A DNA stretch of 64,000 nt from Irpex lacteus (taxonomy: Eukaryota > Basidiomycota > Agaricomycetes > Polyporales > Irpicaceae): NCBI GenBank assembly GCA_001986395.2, contig MQVO02000003.1, positions 1,550,001 through 1,614,000 on the forward strand. Reading direction: 5' to 3'. The notes under the pieces were generated by a model. That model searched no databases. It was not told the DNA's origin and saw only the letters and a list, made by a program, of their open reading frames with translations. Position numbers and translations under genes: made by a program. Positions 32,113 through 44,954 of this stretch are shown in pieces (positions within the stretch are counted from its first letter, which is position 1; each line of letters opens with the position of its first letter).

Positions 32113-32505
32113 CTAAGCAACCGTTGGACCAACAGTGGGACCAGGAGGAGGACATTCATATGTCACACCATCATCCGACACACATCCGGTGTGCTGAGAC
32201 GAAGTGGGAGGGACAGCAGTCGGGGTGGAGACAGCCGTAGCCGTTGCGCATGGTGTCGTCCCTTCAATGAAAGTCCCATCGGGTAGGAAGCATATGTAGA
32301 TAGGAGGTGCTGTACTGATAGGGCCTGTGGGAGTTGGGATCGTGGGAGGGGTAGTGATGCGGCGATCAAGCTGGGATTTGCAAGTTAGTAAAGGAAAGAA
32401 CAGGTATGCAGAAGGGAGAAGTGTACTCACCACAGATGCTCGCGAAGAAGACAAGGCACCCAAGAGCACGTACAGGACTGTCGAAGCTGCGACGAAGAAC
32501 TTCAT
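32113..32505 (-). CDS. Small secreted Pro/Thr-rich protein, paralogue 2
   Basis: Exons on the minus strand 32505-32431 and 32370-32113 (60-nt intron) give 110 residues. A clear signal peptide (MKFFVAASTVLYVLLGALSSSRA) is followed at once by the intron. The mature chain starts LDRRITTPPTIPTPTGP. Two cysteine modules are visible: CFLPDGTFIEGTTPC and CVSDDGVTYEC, separated by a Thr/Pro/Ser spacer, ending in PPPGPTVGPTVA. A minus-strand TATA box (TATAAAAG; plus 32577-32584) lies ~75 bp before the start codon. Same orientation, intron position and first cysteine module as the gene at 31052-31463, so the two probably arose by tandem duplication with strong divergence. Confidence 0.75.
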   Translation of the reverse strand: MKFFVAASTVLYVLLGALSSSRASVVSTLLPSAYLFFPLLTCKSQLDRRITTPPTIPTPTGPISTAPPIYICFLPDGTFIEGTTPCATATAVSTPTAVPPTSSQHTGCVSDDGVTYECPPPGPTVGPTVA

Positions 32506-32576
32506 CCTAACTTGACGAGGGCTTTGATCGAATTGCAAGTTAAAACTGACTGGCACATAACACGCCAGTCGGATCG

Positions 32577-32584
32577 CTTTTATA
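32577..32584 (-). promoter_or_regulatory. TATA box of secreted Pro-rich paralogue 2
   Basis: The minus strand reads TATAAAAG about 75 bp upstream of the ATG at 32505. Confidence 0.6.
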
Positions 32585-34820
32585 CAGGCTTGCAAGATCT
32601 TCGGCCCTGAGGACCCTGCGGATCCATGGCTAGGCTAAGCCACGTTTATGCGATGGAGATCCGCTATTATACAATGTGGCGTAAGGCTGTCGGCATCAAG
32701 TGACCGTCCATAGAAAACGTGAATGTATGTTGAGCTGGTCTGATTCCGTCTGAACATGTTTGGACAATATCGCTGCTTCTGGGCCCTACGTGTTTCCCAG
32801 TTCTGCCGCGATTTTGTGCCTGTCCCTTGTACGATCCAAGTCATATTGTACTCCTCGACTTGATGGCTGAGGTCGTATCGCAGTACCGGCTTATATCGTG
32901 TATTTTGTGTATAATCTTCGGCATAGGCGTATAATTGAACTGAAAGTGCTATAAGCATCGCTAATACAGTGGACGGTGGCAATGAATATTAACGGAATTC
33001 AGAAGACACAAACATTGATCCTGCAACACACCTCTCCGCTCAATCCCTCAATAGATGCATCACGTATGATCCAATTACCATTGAAGAGGTACAGGTCACG
33101 GCTAATTTCATTCCAATCGCGAGACCAGAAATACCCTGCAGTGGCCACGCGCACGACTGATCTGGGTTTTGCTGGTATCGAGTGGCTCCTTTATGTCGGA
33201 AGAGTACCGTACGGTGCTGCCTTCACACAAAACGTGCCATATTTTTATCCAACGGGTTGTGCACATTGCACAAGTTGATGAAGAGTAGCATTTCCTGCGA
33301 TAACGTCAGCGTAAAAGCTTGAACATATATCGTAGCAATCCTACTTACTTGTTGTCCAAGTTATGGCCCTTATTAATCCTAGGTCCTGGGCGGGTTCGAG
33401 TGTTATCACGTAGACGAACAATGATCAGCATCGAGGGCACGTCTGACGTCAATTATAGAGTCTGGGATTCATCATCATTAGTGACCCGATAGTAGTCAAC
33501 GTAGTGGATCTACGTACATATGATAAGAGGCTGAAACGAGATTGCAGGCTGCTGTAGAACCAACTCTCGTTTGATCAATCGCAAATAATGATAGAGATGC
33601 GTTGTGTAGACGGCTATGTGATAGAGGTCTTGCTGTGATAGAGTACGAACAGTAGCATGTGCCTGACGATGAGAACTACACTGCCAGTGGTTAAAACGAC
33701 GAATAGTTTATGTCAATTATTGCATTGATCTTACCTGTCGCTTATGACACTACACACGGTTTCCTATGAACTACGTATGTTGCGGTGTTAGCTGGAAGCA
33801 AAACCAAAGGACAATACATAGCCATCGAAGACATGTACAGGCTATAGTTGTAATCGGATACCTGATATCGTCGAAGCTCATCAGGGCTATTCATAGTACC
33901 ATTCTCATCTTCGCGATATACTTACCGTATCGTAGGGCCTTGCAATGGAGAAGGTTTTCCAGCTGCTATGATATATGTGTGGCGACCGGTTTCAGGTCGT
34001 TTTGGGGCGCTGACAGGCTTCACGACAATTGTACACTTCAATACGCATTTCTCGGACGGGCCAGTACATCGTCTCAGCTGTCAGATAGAGCACCGTCTTC
34101 GTGATGCCGTGCACAATGAATAGTCGCAGCAGGCCAAAGAAGGCTCAAGGAAGACTTGGCAGCGCGCGCCACACTTTGTCCGCCTGAGAACAAGTTCGTG
34201 AATACAACGCATCTCCCCAACAAGTCATCGGCATACGTACGTTGTGATCAGCCTGTTGTCATGCATACTGTCTTCGGTCGTGACGACGACCACGAAGAGT
34301 TGTAACTGGCTAAGAAGTTGACTGATCTCGCATGTTCAACCAAACCGATAGGCGCAAAGGAGATATCTTTGCGTACAGCTACTGTCAGCGCAGCATGGGC
34401 ATGCCGTTGCCTGGCTGGTGTTCGAATCAGACATGCCAGCCGTACATGATGCGTTTCATTTCATGCCTAGGACGCGTTATGAGGCGAAAGAGAATAATTA
34501 TTTAGCTGATATTGTGGTGTTCGAATGAGTACAATATTCCAGAATGAAAGCGAAATACTTACGACTGACTGGGTCTTGGTACGAGAACAAACATGGTGGT
34601 ACGGAGAGAGAGTTGGATTGATCCGAACGGTGGGAGCCCGACGCTGCAGATCAGGGTTGGGCGGCTATCGAGGGTAACGAGAGGCATATGTAACGAACCG
34701 ATCGGTCGAACAATTGAAGCCCAGTCTTTGTTCCCCTCGCGACCACCCAACGAAATATAACACAGCTCTACCACAAACCACGACCTCCTCCTCCTCGTCG
34801 CCATCCCACTCACTTTATCC
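32585..34820. other. Gene-free stretch of 2.2 kb
   Basis: It lies between the secreted-protein pair and the MAP kinase. Small open frames (32635-32982, 33766-34104) have no domain, coherent splicing or codon pattern. A GTTCGAATC string at ~34418 resembles a tRNA T-loop, but the flanking stem does not pair. No repeats were seen. Confidence 0.45.
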
Positions 34821-36395
<1,575 letters not shown>

Positions 36396-37044
36396 CCACT
36401 CCTGGGCCACACCAAAGCCGAGGCTGGATCTCCCGGATACGGAAACAGATTCAGACCCTTCTTGATCTCCTTATCTTGTTTTAGCAGGTTATGCCCCCCT
36501 CCCCCTTTACGATCTTGAGAAGAACAATCTACTTCCCCCTCCCATCCCATCATCATCTGTACGAAGTATTCTCTACCTACAAACGGTCGTAAATAGCGGT
36601 ATTCGTTCGTGCGGTTTAGGTTTTTCTTGTGTGTGAGTATATCTGTGTCTTGTGTCTTGTCTGTGCTGTCAATCGTATTTGTGGAACGATACCAATGTCA
36701 ATGAAAGAAATATGTATGGGTTTTTCTTCTTTACTGTACGATTTCATGGTGCAGAACATCAAGGTCTTGGTCGGTAGCTCCTAAAATCTGACGTGTGCAC
36801 CACTCAAATCATCGCAAGTCTGGAACAATCGCCGTGTTGGATGCACATCTGTGATGTCATGATCTGCGATTTACAGGAACACCAAAAGACATCTTACGAG
36901 GTCCTGCACGGGGTAGAAACAATCAAGGAGAAGGCAAGATGAGACAGTTTACCGTCGAGGATATCATACATATCGTCGGCGATATCACGTCAATTACAGT
37001 ATGCTACTTTTACATGACGGTGGCCACCGCCCGAGTCGGATGCG
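36396..37044. other. 3' flank of the MAP kinase, no gene
   Basis: It is CT/GT-rich just after the stop codon, then unremarkable up to the foldback element. Confidence 0.5.
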
Positions 37045-37227
37045 TAAGATAGGCCCAGGGCAATATCAGCTACATCACATGACTGTGACAGCTGTGACGA
37101 TTGCCTTTTCGTGCTAGCGTACCGCCCCATCAGCCCAATCAGATCCCTCGTTTGTGACGGAAAAGTGACACTTTTTGGTCATGTGATAGTCATGTGATGT
37201 AGCTGTGTTTGCCCTGGGCCTATCTTA
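37045..37227. mobile_element. Foldback (MITE-like) element with ~40-bp terminal inverted repeats and TA flanks
   Basis: The left end (37047 on: AGATAGGCCCAGGGCAA) is the reverse complement of the right end, which finishes at 37225. The match continues inward with about one mismatch in eight through CAGCTACATCACATGACT, to roughly 37084 on the left and 37185 on the right. Both ends are bordered by TA, the target duplication expected of Tc1/mariner-type elements. The ~100-bp centre carries no open frame. It sits in the intergenic space between the MAP kinase and Pwp2. A single copy is visible here, so mobility is inferred. Confidence 0.72.
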
Positions 37228-37290
37228 GAGCCGAAACAAAAGGGGGAGGGATAATGTTGAGACAGTATTACAGTACTGTAAGCCTATCAA

Positions 37291-40200
37291 TCACTGCGCA
37301 TCTTGCATGTCGACGTCCGTGGTTGCTCCCTGCTGTTTCACCTTCGACTGATCGATGAGGTATGACAGCGTTGAGCTGTTCTCATCACACCTAGATATGC
37401 CGAAAATAAACATTCATCAGTTACAAACGTTCATCGCTCAAACAAGCCGAAGGCAGAGGTAGGATATGACAGGGACAGAAAGACTCACAGCCTCGAAATA
37501 GCCATCTCGGCGTCCATCAGTCCTTTTTGCACCACCCTAAACACACTGGCGTACTCCCCGGAGCGGTCCCTCAGATGCCGTCCGTGTGCGTTCAGAAGAG
37601 CTGTTGCCCACAACAAGTCGAATTCCAGATGTGGGCTCTTGTCCAGGTGTTCCGCCACAACCCTGAGCATCTGTGCCAGATATACAGTAGGAAGTTGTCG
37701 AGAGATCAAACGAATGTCGTCCCGAGGTATGCTCTCGTAGACTTTGTGTATAAGCGGCTTCTCGTTGAGTCGGTAGGCCATGACTAGGGCTTTGAGGTAC
37801 TCTCGTTCGGAGAGGACTGCGAGGAGAGACTGAGGCGTCAGATCGATATCCAAGTCGAAGGGGTCAAAGGTCAACGTGTCATCCACAGAGTAGATCAAAA
37901 GCCCTTCTGTAGAAGCCGCCGCCCACGCACGTCCCGTCGGCGAGAATCGCACGCATTTCGTCCGGGCCTCTTGCTTGTATTTCCGTTTCGACAAGTCTCC
38001 TCTCCCAACACCGGGCAGAGTAGTGTCTAACCGGTCCTCCAAGTCGCTTTCTTCTCCCCGTTGGTCGATAAGGTCGATGTTCCCAGCTTCCGTCACCCGC
38101 CTGCTATCCAAGAACTCCTCCGTCCCATCTAAACTCAGATTCTGTGATATCTGGAATTTCTTGACCATAACGCCATCTCGTACATCATAGATCACCACAT
38201 ACTTGCTGTTCCCGCCCGCAAGCAGACATTGACCATCGGCACTATACGTCAAACTGTTGAACGACTTCCCCGAGGCGTTGTTCGTCGCAGCCATCCTGTC
38301 ATCGGCTTTCCGTCCACCGGAAATATCTCGTCTTCCCTCGATGACGCTGGTCTGTTTTCCAAGAGCGACATCAAAGAAGAGAATCTGGCCATCTAATGTG
38401 GATGCTGCAAGCTCTTTGCCGTCCGGGCGGAACGCGACAGCTAGTACGTCCGAGCTCATCTGGAAGGGCTCGACAGCGTGTGAGCGGCCGAAGACGTTCC
38501 ATACCCGCACCGACTTGTCCCAGGAGCCACTCGCAAGTTGGTTGCCCGTCGGGGAGAACGCCAGAGACGAGATAGGGCCCTCGTGTCCAGCGAGGACATC
38601 AAGAAGTTTGCCGGTCTGCACAGACCAAAGGAAAATCTCGAAGGAATCAGAGGACCCCGCGGCTACGACCTCTCCACTGGGATCCACCGCAAGACACGAG
38701 AACTGTACGGGGGTAGGAGAGGTGAACGTCCGGAAGTTACGATACCGGATGAGGTCGAATGCTCGAACGGTGCCGTCCAGGGAGGCCGAGAACAGCACTT
38801 GTCCCTGCTTTGCGAACTCCACGGCGGATATGGCGGCTGAGTGCTCCGAGAACGTGACGAAACAGAACCCGGACGTCGTATTCCACACTTTCAGTTTACC
38901 GTCGTCTCCACCCGTGGCGACGTTCTGTCCGTCGGGTGCATACGATAGCGTGTTCATGTCGAAGTAATGACCCTGTTGCTTGAGAACGTACGATTCCGAC
39001 TGCCACTCCCAGACTAGTAGTTGTCCGAGTTTACGCGCACCGAAGGCTAGCCACTCGCCAGATTGATTGATCGCCACGGACGATATCTTCTCTTGTGAGA
39101 TGCTGAGGGTGTGGATGTTGGAGAAGGCAGGCATCTCCCATAATCCGAAGACACCGTTGGAGAAGCCAATAATGAGCAGATTCGAAGGCCGATGGAAGGC
39201 GCTGCAGACTACCCGCGTGTTTGGCTGGTTGAAGTAATTGCGTTTATTTACACCCCATCGTGTGTGAGCAATTTCGTTGGCGATCCGAGCAGCGTCTGCA
39301 GAGGTGGACGCTATCGGCTGGTCCTCATCATCTTCATCGTCAGATTCCGTTTCTTCTGCTTTGGCTTTCCATGTGAACACGGCACCGTCACGACTAACAG
39401 TATATATCTTTTAACAAAAGTATCAACTAGTTGTATTCATTCAGACAGGTAATGAAGCTTACAGTTTTGCCGTCGGAGGAAAAGTAGGCGTTGATGACCA
39501 GGTCGCGGTGTCCAGCGAATGTTTTAGGTCTGAAGCCTTCGACAGGATCCAGAGTAAACAGGCGAGCAGTCATATCCCGAGATGTAGTCAAAAAACACCT
39601 GTGGTACATTCAGCTCATGTGCATTCGCCTAGGGCGGGACCACTCACTTTGAATCCGGAGACCACTCGATGCCCAGTACTTCATCATGGTGTCCTGTGTA
39701 TGTCCGGTGCAACACAAACGGAGCAAACTCTCTGATGAGATGATTTGGCGTTCTCCATACTTGAACATGCGAATCATGGGTCACCGCGATGTACCTATAT
39801 AACAGGCCCATGTTGGTATGAATATAGCTTGCGAGGTAGTTTGGAAGCGTACTTTCCATCTGGCGAGAACTTGATATCTTTTACGGGCTTCTTGAAGTTG
39901 TGGTGATGTAATACGACTCCTCTTCTAACGTTCACGAGTAGAGCACGCCCGTCTGCGAGTAATCGGTTAGAGTGCAAAACTCCATGGCGAGGTGTGTATC
40001 ACGAACCTTCATCCACGCTAACAAGTACATTCGAGTCAGGGCTCAGAGCTATCACAGCAATGTTCTTGCGGTTCTCGAAGGGGAAGGTATACGACTTGTT
40101 GCTGCGAACCGATGAATCCACGTTAGCCTACGAAGAACGAGTGAAGCATGATTGCTCGACATACTTGACAAGATCGAACGCAGACACTCTGTTCCCCACA

Positions 40201-40358
40201 GGACTGAAAACAGTATTGCCATCAGAAGAGAAGACGATGTTTCCTTGTCGGTACACAGTACCACAGAGGTTCGAGAACTTTATGCCCGACGTGATCTAGG
40301 ATGAGCATGGGCGAAATGGTGAAGAACGTCCATCACACACCTTGAAATTTGCCTTCAT
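37291..40358 (-). CDS. PWP2: Pwp2/Utp1, WD40 protein of the small-subunit processome
   Basis: Essential nucleolar protein of the U3 snoRNP/UtpB complex needed for 18S rRNA maturation. Eight exons on the minus strand, all in phase: 40358-40341, 40295-40165, 40101-40007, 39952-39853, 39794-39648, 39598-39463, 39407-37489 and 37390-37291, total 881 residues. The first exon is only 18 nt (MKANFK), followed by FSNLCGTVYRQGNIVF, the characteristic Pwp2 N-terminus. Tandem WD40 repeats form two propellers (for example GHEGPISSLAFSPTGNQLASGSWDKSVRVW, cut at GSWDK here only as text). The C-terminal Utp12-type helical domain runs from about residue 690 (SLLAVLSEREYLKALVMAYRLNE) to HGRHLRDRSGEYASVFRVVQKG. 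Length and order match the family. Confidence 0.95.
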
Positions 40359-41139
40359 CCCAGTTAGCCTCAGTTACGACCTCCTTGTATGTGTAGCGTA
40401 GACTGGAGGCAGTAAGAGAGTGAATGAGGGTATTGGATAGAGACTGGGTAAGCGAGCGTGATTGGAGGATTGGAACTTTTGGAAGCGCTCGAGGAAAATG
40501 TATCATGGGCGCTCCATTATCCGAATATGGTATTCATCAGCTTGCGATCCTAACATATGCAAACAAACACCGATCGCGACGCGTCGAATATTTTATGGCT
40601 GAATCACCAGTCACCAGACTCAGCACAACAATAGAGTATTTTGGTTGGACAATTTAAATCGATTTCTGCGAAATATTTGGGCTCCACTCAGCTAATTTTC
40701 CAGCAGTGCTTGGAGCGCAAATCTCGCCAATCGACCGCAACCCACCAATCGCAACGGCCAACAGGTAGCGAGCCTCAGCCGTTGGCGCAACAATCGGGAA
40801 AATCCGACTGCAGCGCCCGTAGAGAATAAAACGTTTTAAACGTGCAACCAAAATACTCTAATTCCTTCGATTGAATACTTGGAGAACGAGAGGATTTATT
40901 ATTCATAATATTCTAATCCGTAGCTAGAGTAATGGACTGTACGTGCCCCTTCGTGCTTTATTGTGAGTTTTGACCACAGAGCGCAAATCCATAATTTGAA
41001 CTTAAGTAAAGGAGACTCGAGAGGTTGTCAGCCTCCTCAGGCTGACTACACAGGTTAGCCTCTTGTCCTCATGGCATACGATGAGAAGTGGAATCTGAAT
41101 TATATTATCTCGAAGAACACGAACGCCATTCCCACCATG
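40359..41139. other. Gene-free stretch of ~780 bp
   Basis: It holds the upstream region of Pwp2, with the AT-rich stretches 40600-40680 and 40840-40930. No gene was recognised before the first copy of the microexon-array unit. Confidence 0.45.
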
Positions 41140-41332
41140 CTTCTTCTCGGTCCGACTCAGAATCGTCGATTCCCGCTGTGGCTGCTGTCAGCATCACGTA
41201 GGGACGTCATTCCGAGGAGGTAGACAAAACACATGCCAGCGCAAGGGGAGCTTCGCGTCGGGGACTGCCAGTAAAGGCAAATCCGAGCGGGTTGTGGCTG
41301 ACGGTCCGACTGAATTTCTCACCTTCAGAACG

Positions 41333-41339
41333 TATAAAG
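41333..41339 (+). promoter_or_regulatory. TATA box of microexon-array copy A
   Basis: It reads TATAAAG and is followed ~90 bp later by the candidate ATG at 41426. The same position reads TATAAATA in copy B and CATAAATA in copy C. Confidence 0.55.
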
Positions 41340-41527
41340 CCTGGTGCTCTGGCCTCGTCCTTTCCTTGTCCTTTTCTTTCACAGGTCCGGTTACCACTCC
41401 ACTCCCCTTCCCACCCTACTACGAGATGAGTACTTTCGCTCGCTCTTGTAACCTTGCGAGACATGATGCTGACTGGTCTTTGGTTTGTCCTGCAGTATTT
41501 GGTCGTGGTCGACGTGAGGGACTGGAG

Positions 41528-41736
41528 GTAGGGGTGTGGCATATGAGGTGAGTACTCTCCTTCTCGATGGCGAACTGACTTTATCTTTAGGGACGGTCGT
41601 GGCTTACTAGGTGAGTCGTTTCTTTCTCGAGGGTGGACTGACTTTTTCTGTAGGGACGGTTGTGGCTTACCAGGTGAGTAGTTTCCTTCTCGACGGAGTA
41701 CTGACTTTATTTTTAGGGCCGGTTGTGGCTTACCAG
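41528..41736 (+). repeat. Tandem 63-bp microexon-intron array in copy A
   Basis: Blocks of 20 nt at 41528-41547, 41591-41610, 41654-41673 and 41717-41736 (consensus GGACGGTTGTGGCTTACCAG) are separated by 43-nt stretches at 41548-41590, 41611-41653 and 41674-41716. Each stretch starts GTGAGT, has CTGAC about 15 nt from its end, and ends TAG: a complete minimal intron. Confidence 0.85.
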
Positions 41737-42268
41737 GTGAGTCGTTTCCTCCGTCGAAAGGTACCTGCTTCCTTGTTTTCGCAGGTAAGTGTTTATGTTC
41801 TCGCACGAAGGCCGATCGCTGACTTCATCTTTAGGTGTGGTCGTTCAAAGGTAGGTCGTTTCTTCTTACACAAGGTGCGTATCTGTTTCCCTTGACCGTT
41901 TCCCCGTAGATAGAGTAGATAGTTCTCGGAGCATGGGCGCGGACCTCTTCGTGGTCTCCGGGACAAGTACTTGCTTCGGCGGGAAAACCAACGCGCGCCC
42001 ACTTTGTACTTAGAGTAATTTTGATAACGAAATCGACGCCTTCTTCACCTATCTCCTGGTCGAGTCTGACGAAAGTCGTGGTCGTGGTCAGCTACGTGAT
42101 GGTAACGCGCGCTTGAGACGCGTTACGCATTGGTCCCCCGGTGGACATGTGACCGCGATCCCTTGATGTGACGATGCCAGATTGGGAACAAACTCAACTT
42201 TTGTTCAACCACCATCCTCACACACCGGATTATGATTTTGCATGTGTAATCTACTTAATGTTTGACCT

Positions 42269-44807
42269 ATGTCTACGCACTATAGCTACATGAAATCTAC
42301 ACCCTACAACGGAACATCCAACTTCAAGAGCGTGAAAACGGCGTCACTTCACCCTGAAGCACATTCGAAGAAAACCACTACCGACACCACTCCCAAACCC
42401 ACCTCTGACACCAAGCAAAAGCACCGCACACAGCACACACACGCCGAGGTCTGGAAATGGACACTCACGCAACACGCCATCGCCCCATGCAGAGTGGAAG
42501 ATATCTATGACCTCCAAGAGTGCGATTCCGCAAAACGTAAGACCCGCTTTTCCCTATGCGGAGACTTCATTGCGTGAGCTGAGAGACATGCAGCCGGAGT
42601 CGACCCAGACTATTTTTGGCTAGGAAACGTACCATGCCGGTCTGTCCTGGTTTATGGGATAGTTGTTGGTGTGCAGGTATACGAACAGCGGGTTGTATAC
42701 ACCAGTAAGTCGTACTCTGTGTTTTTGTCAAGCGGAATACTGCTGATAATGTGTTCTAGTCGATGATGGCACAGGCAAGATTGACTGCAACCTTCGCGAG
42801 GCAAAATCTCAGAATACTATCGCCAAAGGAAAGGGAAACGACAGTCCGAAGAAGCAACATGCCCTTGCCACTTCTCGCAGTAACCCTCAAGCTTCTTCGT
42901 CCAAAGCGCCTCCTACGTTGATGACATTGCCTACACCCCCTGTACCGATTGCTGCAGTGGGAGATATTGTACGAGCTACAGGGCGCGTTCTACAACGGCG
43001 CGACGCAAGACTTATCAACTTGGACAATCTAAGTTTGTGGTCCCTTCTGCTGCATACACCTCTCACGTGATAATGCTAACTGTACTACTTTCTCTTACTA
43101 CAGCGATATGTCGTAACGCCACCGACGAACCCCTCCACTGGCTATCCGTCCTGAACCTACACGAAACATGGTACAACTCCCCAACCACGTCGCCATTTGT
43201 CATTCCCCCTGCTCCTCCTGTATCGACGACCGCGACGAGCTCCTCTCGTGGCGGGTTTGTATCTGAAACAGAAAGAGACCAAGAAGATGTGCGTGGGATG
43301 AGAGCGATGCCTCCGCCACTGCATCCCGTTAGCCCGAGCAAATCTAGTGTAGCCAGTAGCGCACCATCATCTCCTTCCTCTGTTGCCTCAAGCTCCGTCT
43401 CTGGATCGAGCCATCACGGACCCATGGTACGCAGGTTTCCCCCTTCCATTTGCTCTCTGAGTTAACCAACACATACGCACGTTATAGTCCCCACCACGCC
43501 TCCGTCACCCGTCTCGTTTGCACACTCGAGACCTAACAGCCAATACATTCCGGATATACGTCAAGCACTATATGGACAATACCCCTCCGGATCCATCTGT
43601 TCGGCCAAGACGTCCGGCCGGACTCGGTCTGGTATCCGATTCGTCAGAAGACGAAGATGCGTGGGGTGACCAAGGGGATCCTGGGACACCTACTAAGCCT
43701 CGTCGTGGAGGTGGAAGTCCATATATTGTGGACTTGACTCCGAGACCGCCAAGGAAGATGGGGAGCTTGGATAGGACGACGCCTCGTGTGCAACCTAGGA
43801 AGAAGGGAGACGAGAGCGACATGGATGAAGATGAAGAGGCGGAGGGAGGCAGTGCTTGTACTGGATTGAGAGGGTACACGCTCTCGCATCTTCGACGCGT
43901 ACCTGAACTGGCTCTGTTAGCTCGAAGAGTCGTAGAGGCCGAGTACAAGCGACGTGCAAAGGAGCAACGGAAGAAGCAGAAAGAGGAACAGCTCTCCAAG
44001 TCTCAGCACCCTTCAACGTCCAAATCCCACTCTTCTTCCTCCTCTTATTCCCTTTCGCACTCCCGTTCCTCTTACGCTTCGATATCCTCATCCTCACATC
44101 GACATGCCTCCGGATCAACACCGACCACTGCCAGGTCTACTTCCGTAGCCCTCGGCAAGGGTAGAGAAGGCGAACCTGTCGGCGCGAAGATGAAGAGGCT
44201 ATTCCGGTACGCTGTGAGGCAACTGTACGAGGAAGGGAGTATAGTCCTGTGGGATGGGCCTGTCCGTCCTCACCCTCGTCGTTTCACGCCTATTCCACGG
44301 CCCTCCTTCACTTCCTCCAACGTGAAGATGGTGTCTGAAACGAACGTCTCGTCGGGTCGCCTGTGGAAGATGAGTTCGTCTGCGTTTGCATCTGTCTCCA
44401 TGGCGGGAGATAGCACGATGACGTCTGTAGGGTCGGCGAGTATGGCAGTGACAGAGCGGTCACTGCTAGAAGACGACTTGGACGAGCTGAGCGACGCGCC
44501 AGAGCAGGAAGAAGCGTATATCCCGCTCACGTCTCCCTACCTCGCCAAAATCATCGAACAAGCCATCTCCGAGATCATGTCTCGCTCACATTCGCATTCA
44601 TACTCACGTTCGCATGGGTATGGGTATGTGAAAAAGGGCCCGCCCCCGCCTGGACCGACCGTGGACGAAATCGTGAGGTATCTGCATAGGAAGGACGAAA
44701 GGTGGGCGAGGGTGGGTGAGTGGGCTGTGAAGGAGGCGTTGGAGTGGGGGAGGGAGAGTGGGAGGGTTTGGTGTGTTGGGGATGGGAGGTGGGAGGTTTG
44801 TGGGTGA
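42269..44807 (+). CDS. STN1: Stn1-like telomere-capping protein (CST complex), OB-fold plus extended C-terminal region
   Basis: Stn1 with Ten1 and Cdc13/CTC1 protects chromosome ends and regulates fill-in synthesis. Exons 42269-42536, 42594-42704, 42760-43032, 43104-43426 and 43488-44807 join in phase to 764 residues. OB-fold at ~65-200: WKWTLTQHAIAPCRVEDIYDL, DYFWLGNVPCRSVLVYGIVVGVQVYEQRVVYTIDDGTGKIDC, later VGDIVRATGRVLQRRDARLINL, ATDEPLHWLSVLNLHETWYNS. After a Ser/Pro-rich stretch comes RDLTANTFRIYVKHYM. A C-terminal winged-helix-like part follows: LRGYTLSHLRRVPELALLARRV, MKRLFRYAVRQLYEEGSIVLWDGP, and PTVDEIVRYLHRKDERW near the end. The length is about double that of yeast or human Stn1, mostly from Ser/His-rich insertions. 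Initiation could be a few codons downstream. Family assignment is from motif recognition. Confidence 0.78.
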
Positions 44808-44954
44808 CGCGAAGTCACTGGCACACGCACGGTGTCAGATATTTTGGAGGTTCTGTTGCAGCGACTTTGGGAGGCAAAGACGGTATTTTATGGCTAGCAT
44901 CTACCACAGGATCTATAATACACACTCTACCGTTTCGTTCAAGGTCATCTGAGG

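Larger units (their letters stand above)
41140..42080 (+). repeat. Microexon-array unit, copy A (sense on +)
   Basis: First of three diverged copies of a ~0.95 kb unit; the others are at 46035-46990 and 47055-48050 in opposite orientation. It looks like a small gene: a TATA box (TATAAAG, 41333-41339), a pyrimidine-rich stretch ending ttcacag, an ATG at 41426, a candidate first intron ending tcctgcag (~41494), then exon text ending at 41547. Three 43-nt introns separated by 20-nt blocks follow (41548-41736), further GT...AG segments come next, and then a final exon (~41918 on) whose peptide in all copies begins SMGADLFVVSGT. No protein family recognised; it could equally be a non-coding transcript. 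Edges are approximate because homology fades. Confidence 0.7.

Noticed and set aside
34400..34445. tRNA-like element with a GTTCGAATC T-loop
   Set aside because: The flanking bases do not form a 5-bp T stem, and no acceptor or anticodon arm can be drawn.
41611..41895. A protein with 21-residue tandem repeats (VVAYQVSSFLL-type) read straight through the array
   Set aside because: Copies A and C have an in-frame TAG in one unit and copy B has a 42-nt spacer that breaks the frame, while GT and AG signals are kept everywhere. The intron reading explains the conservation better.
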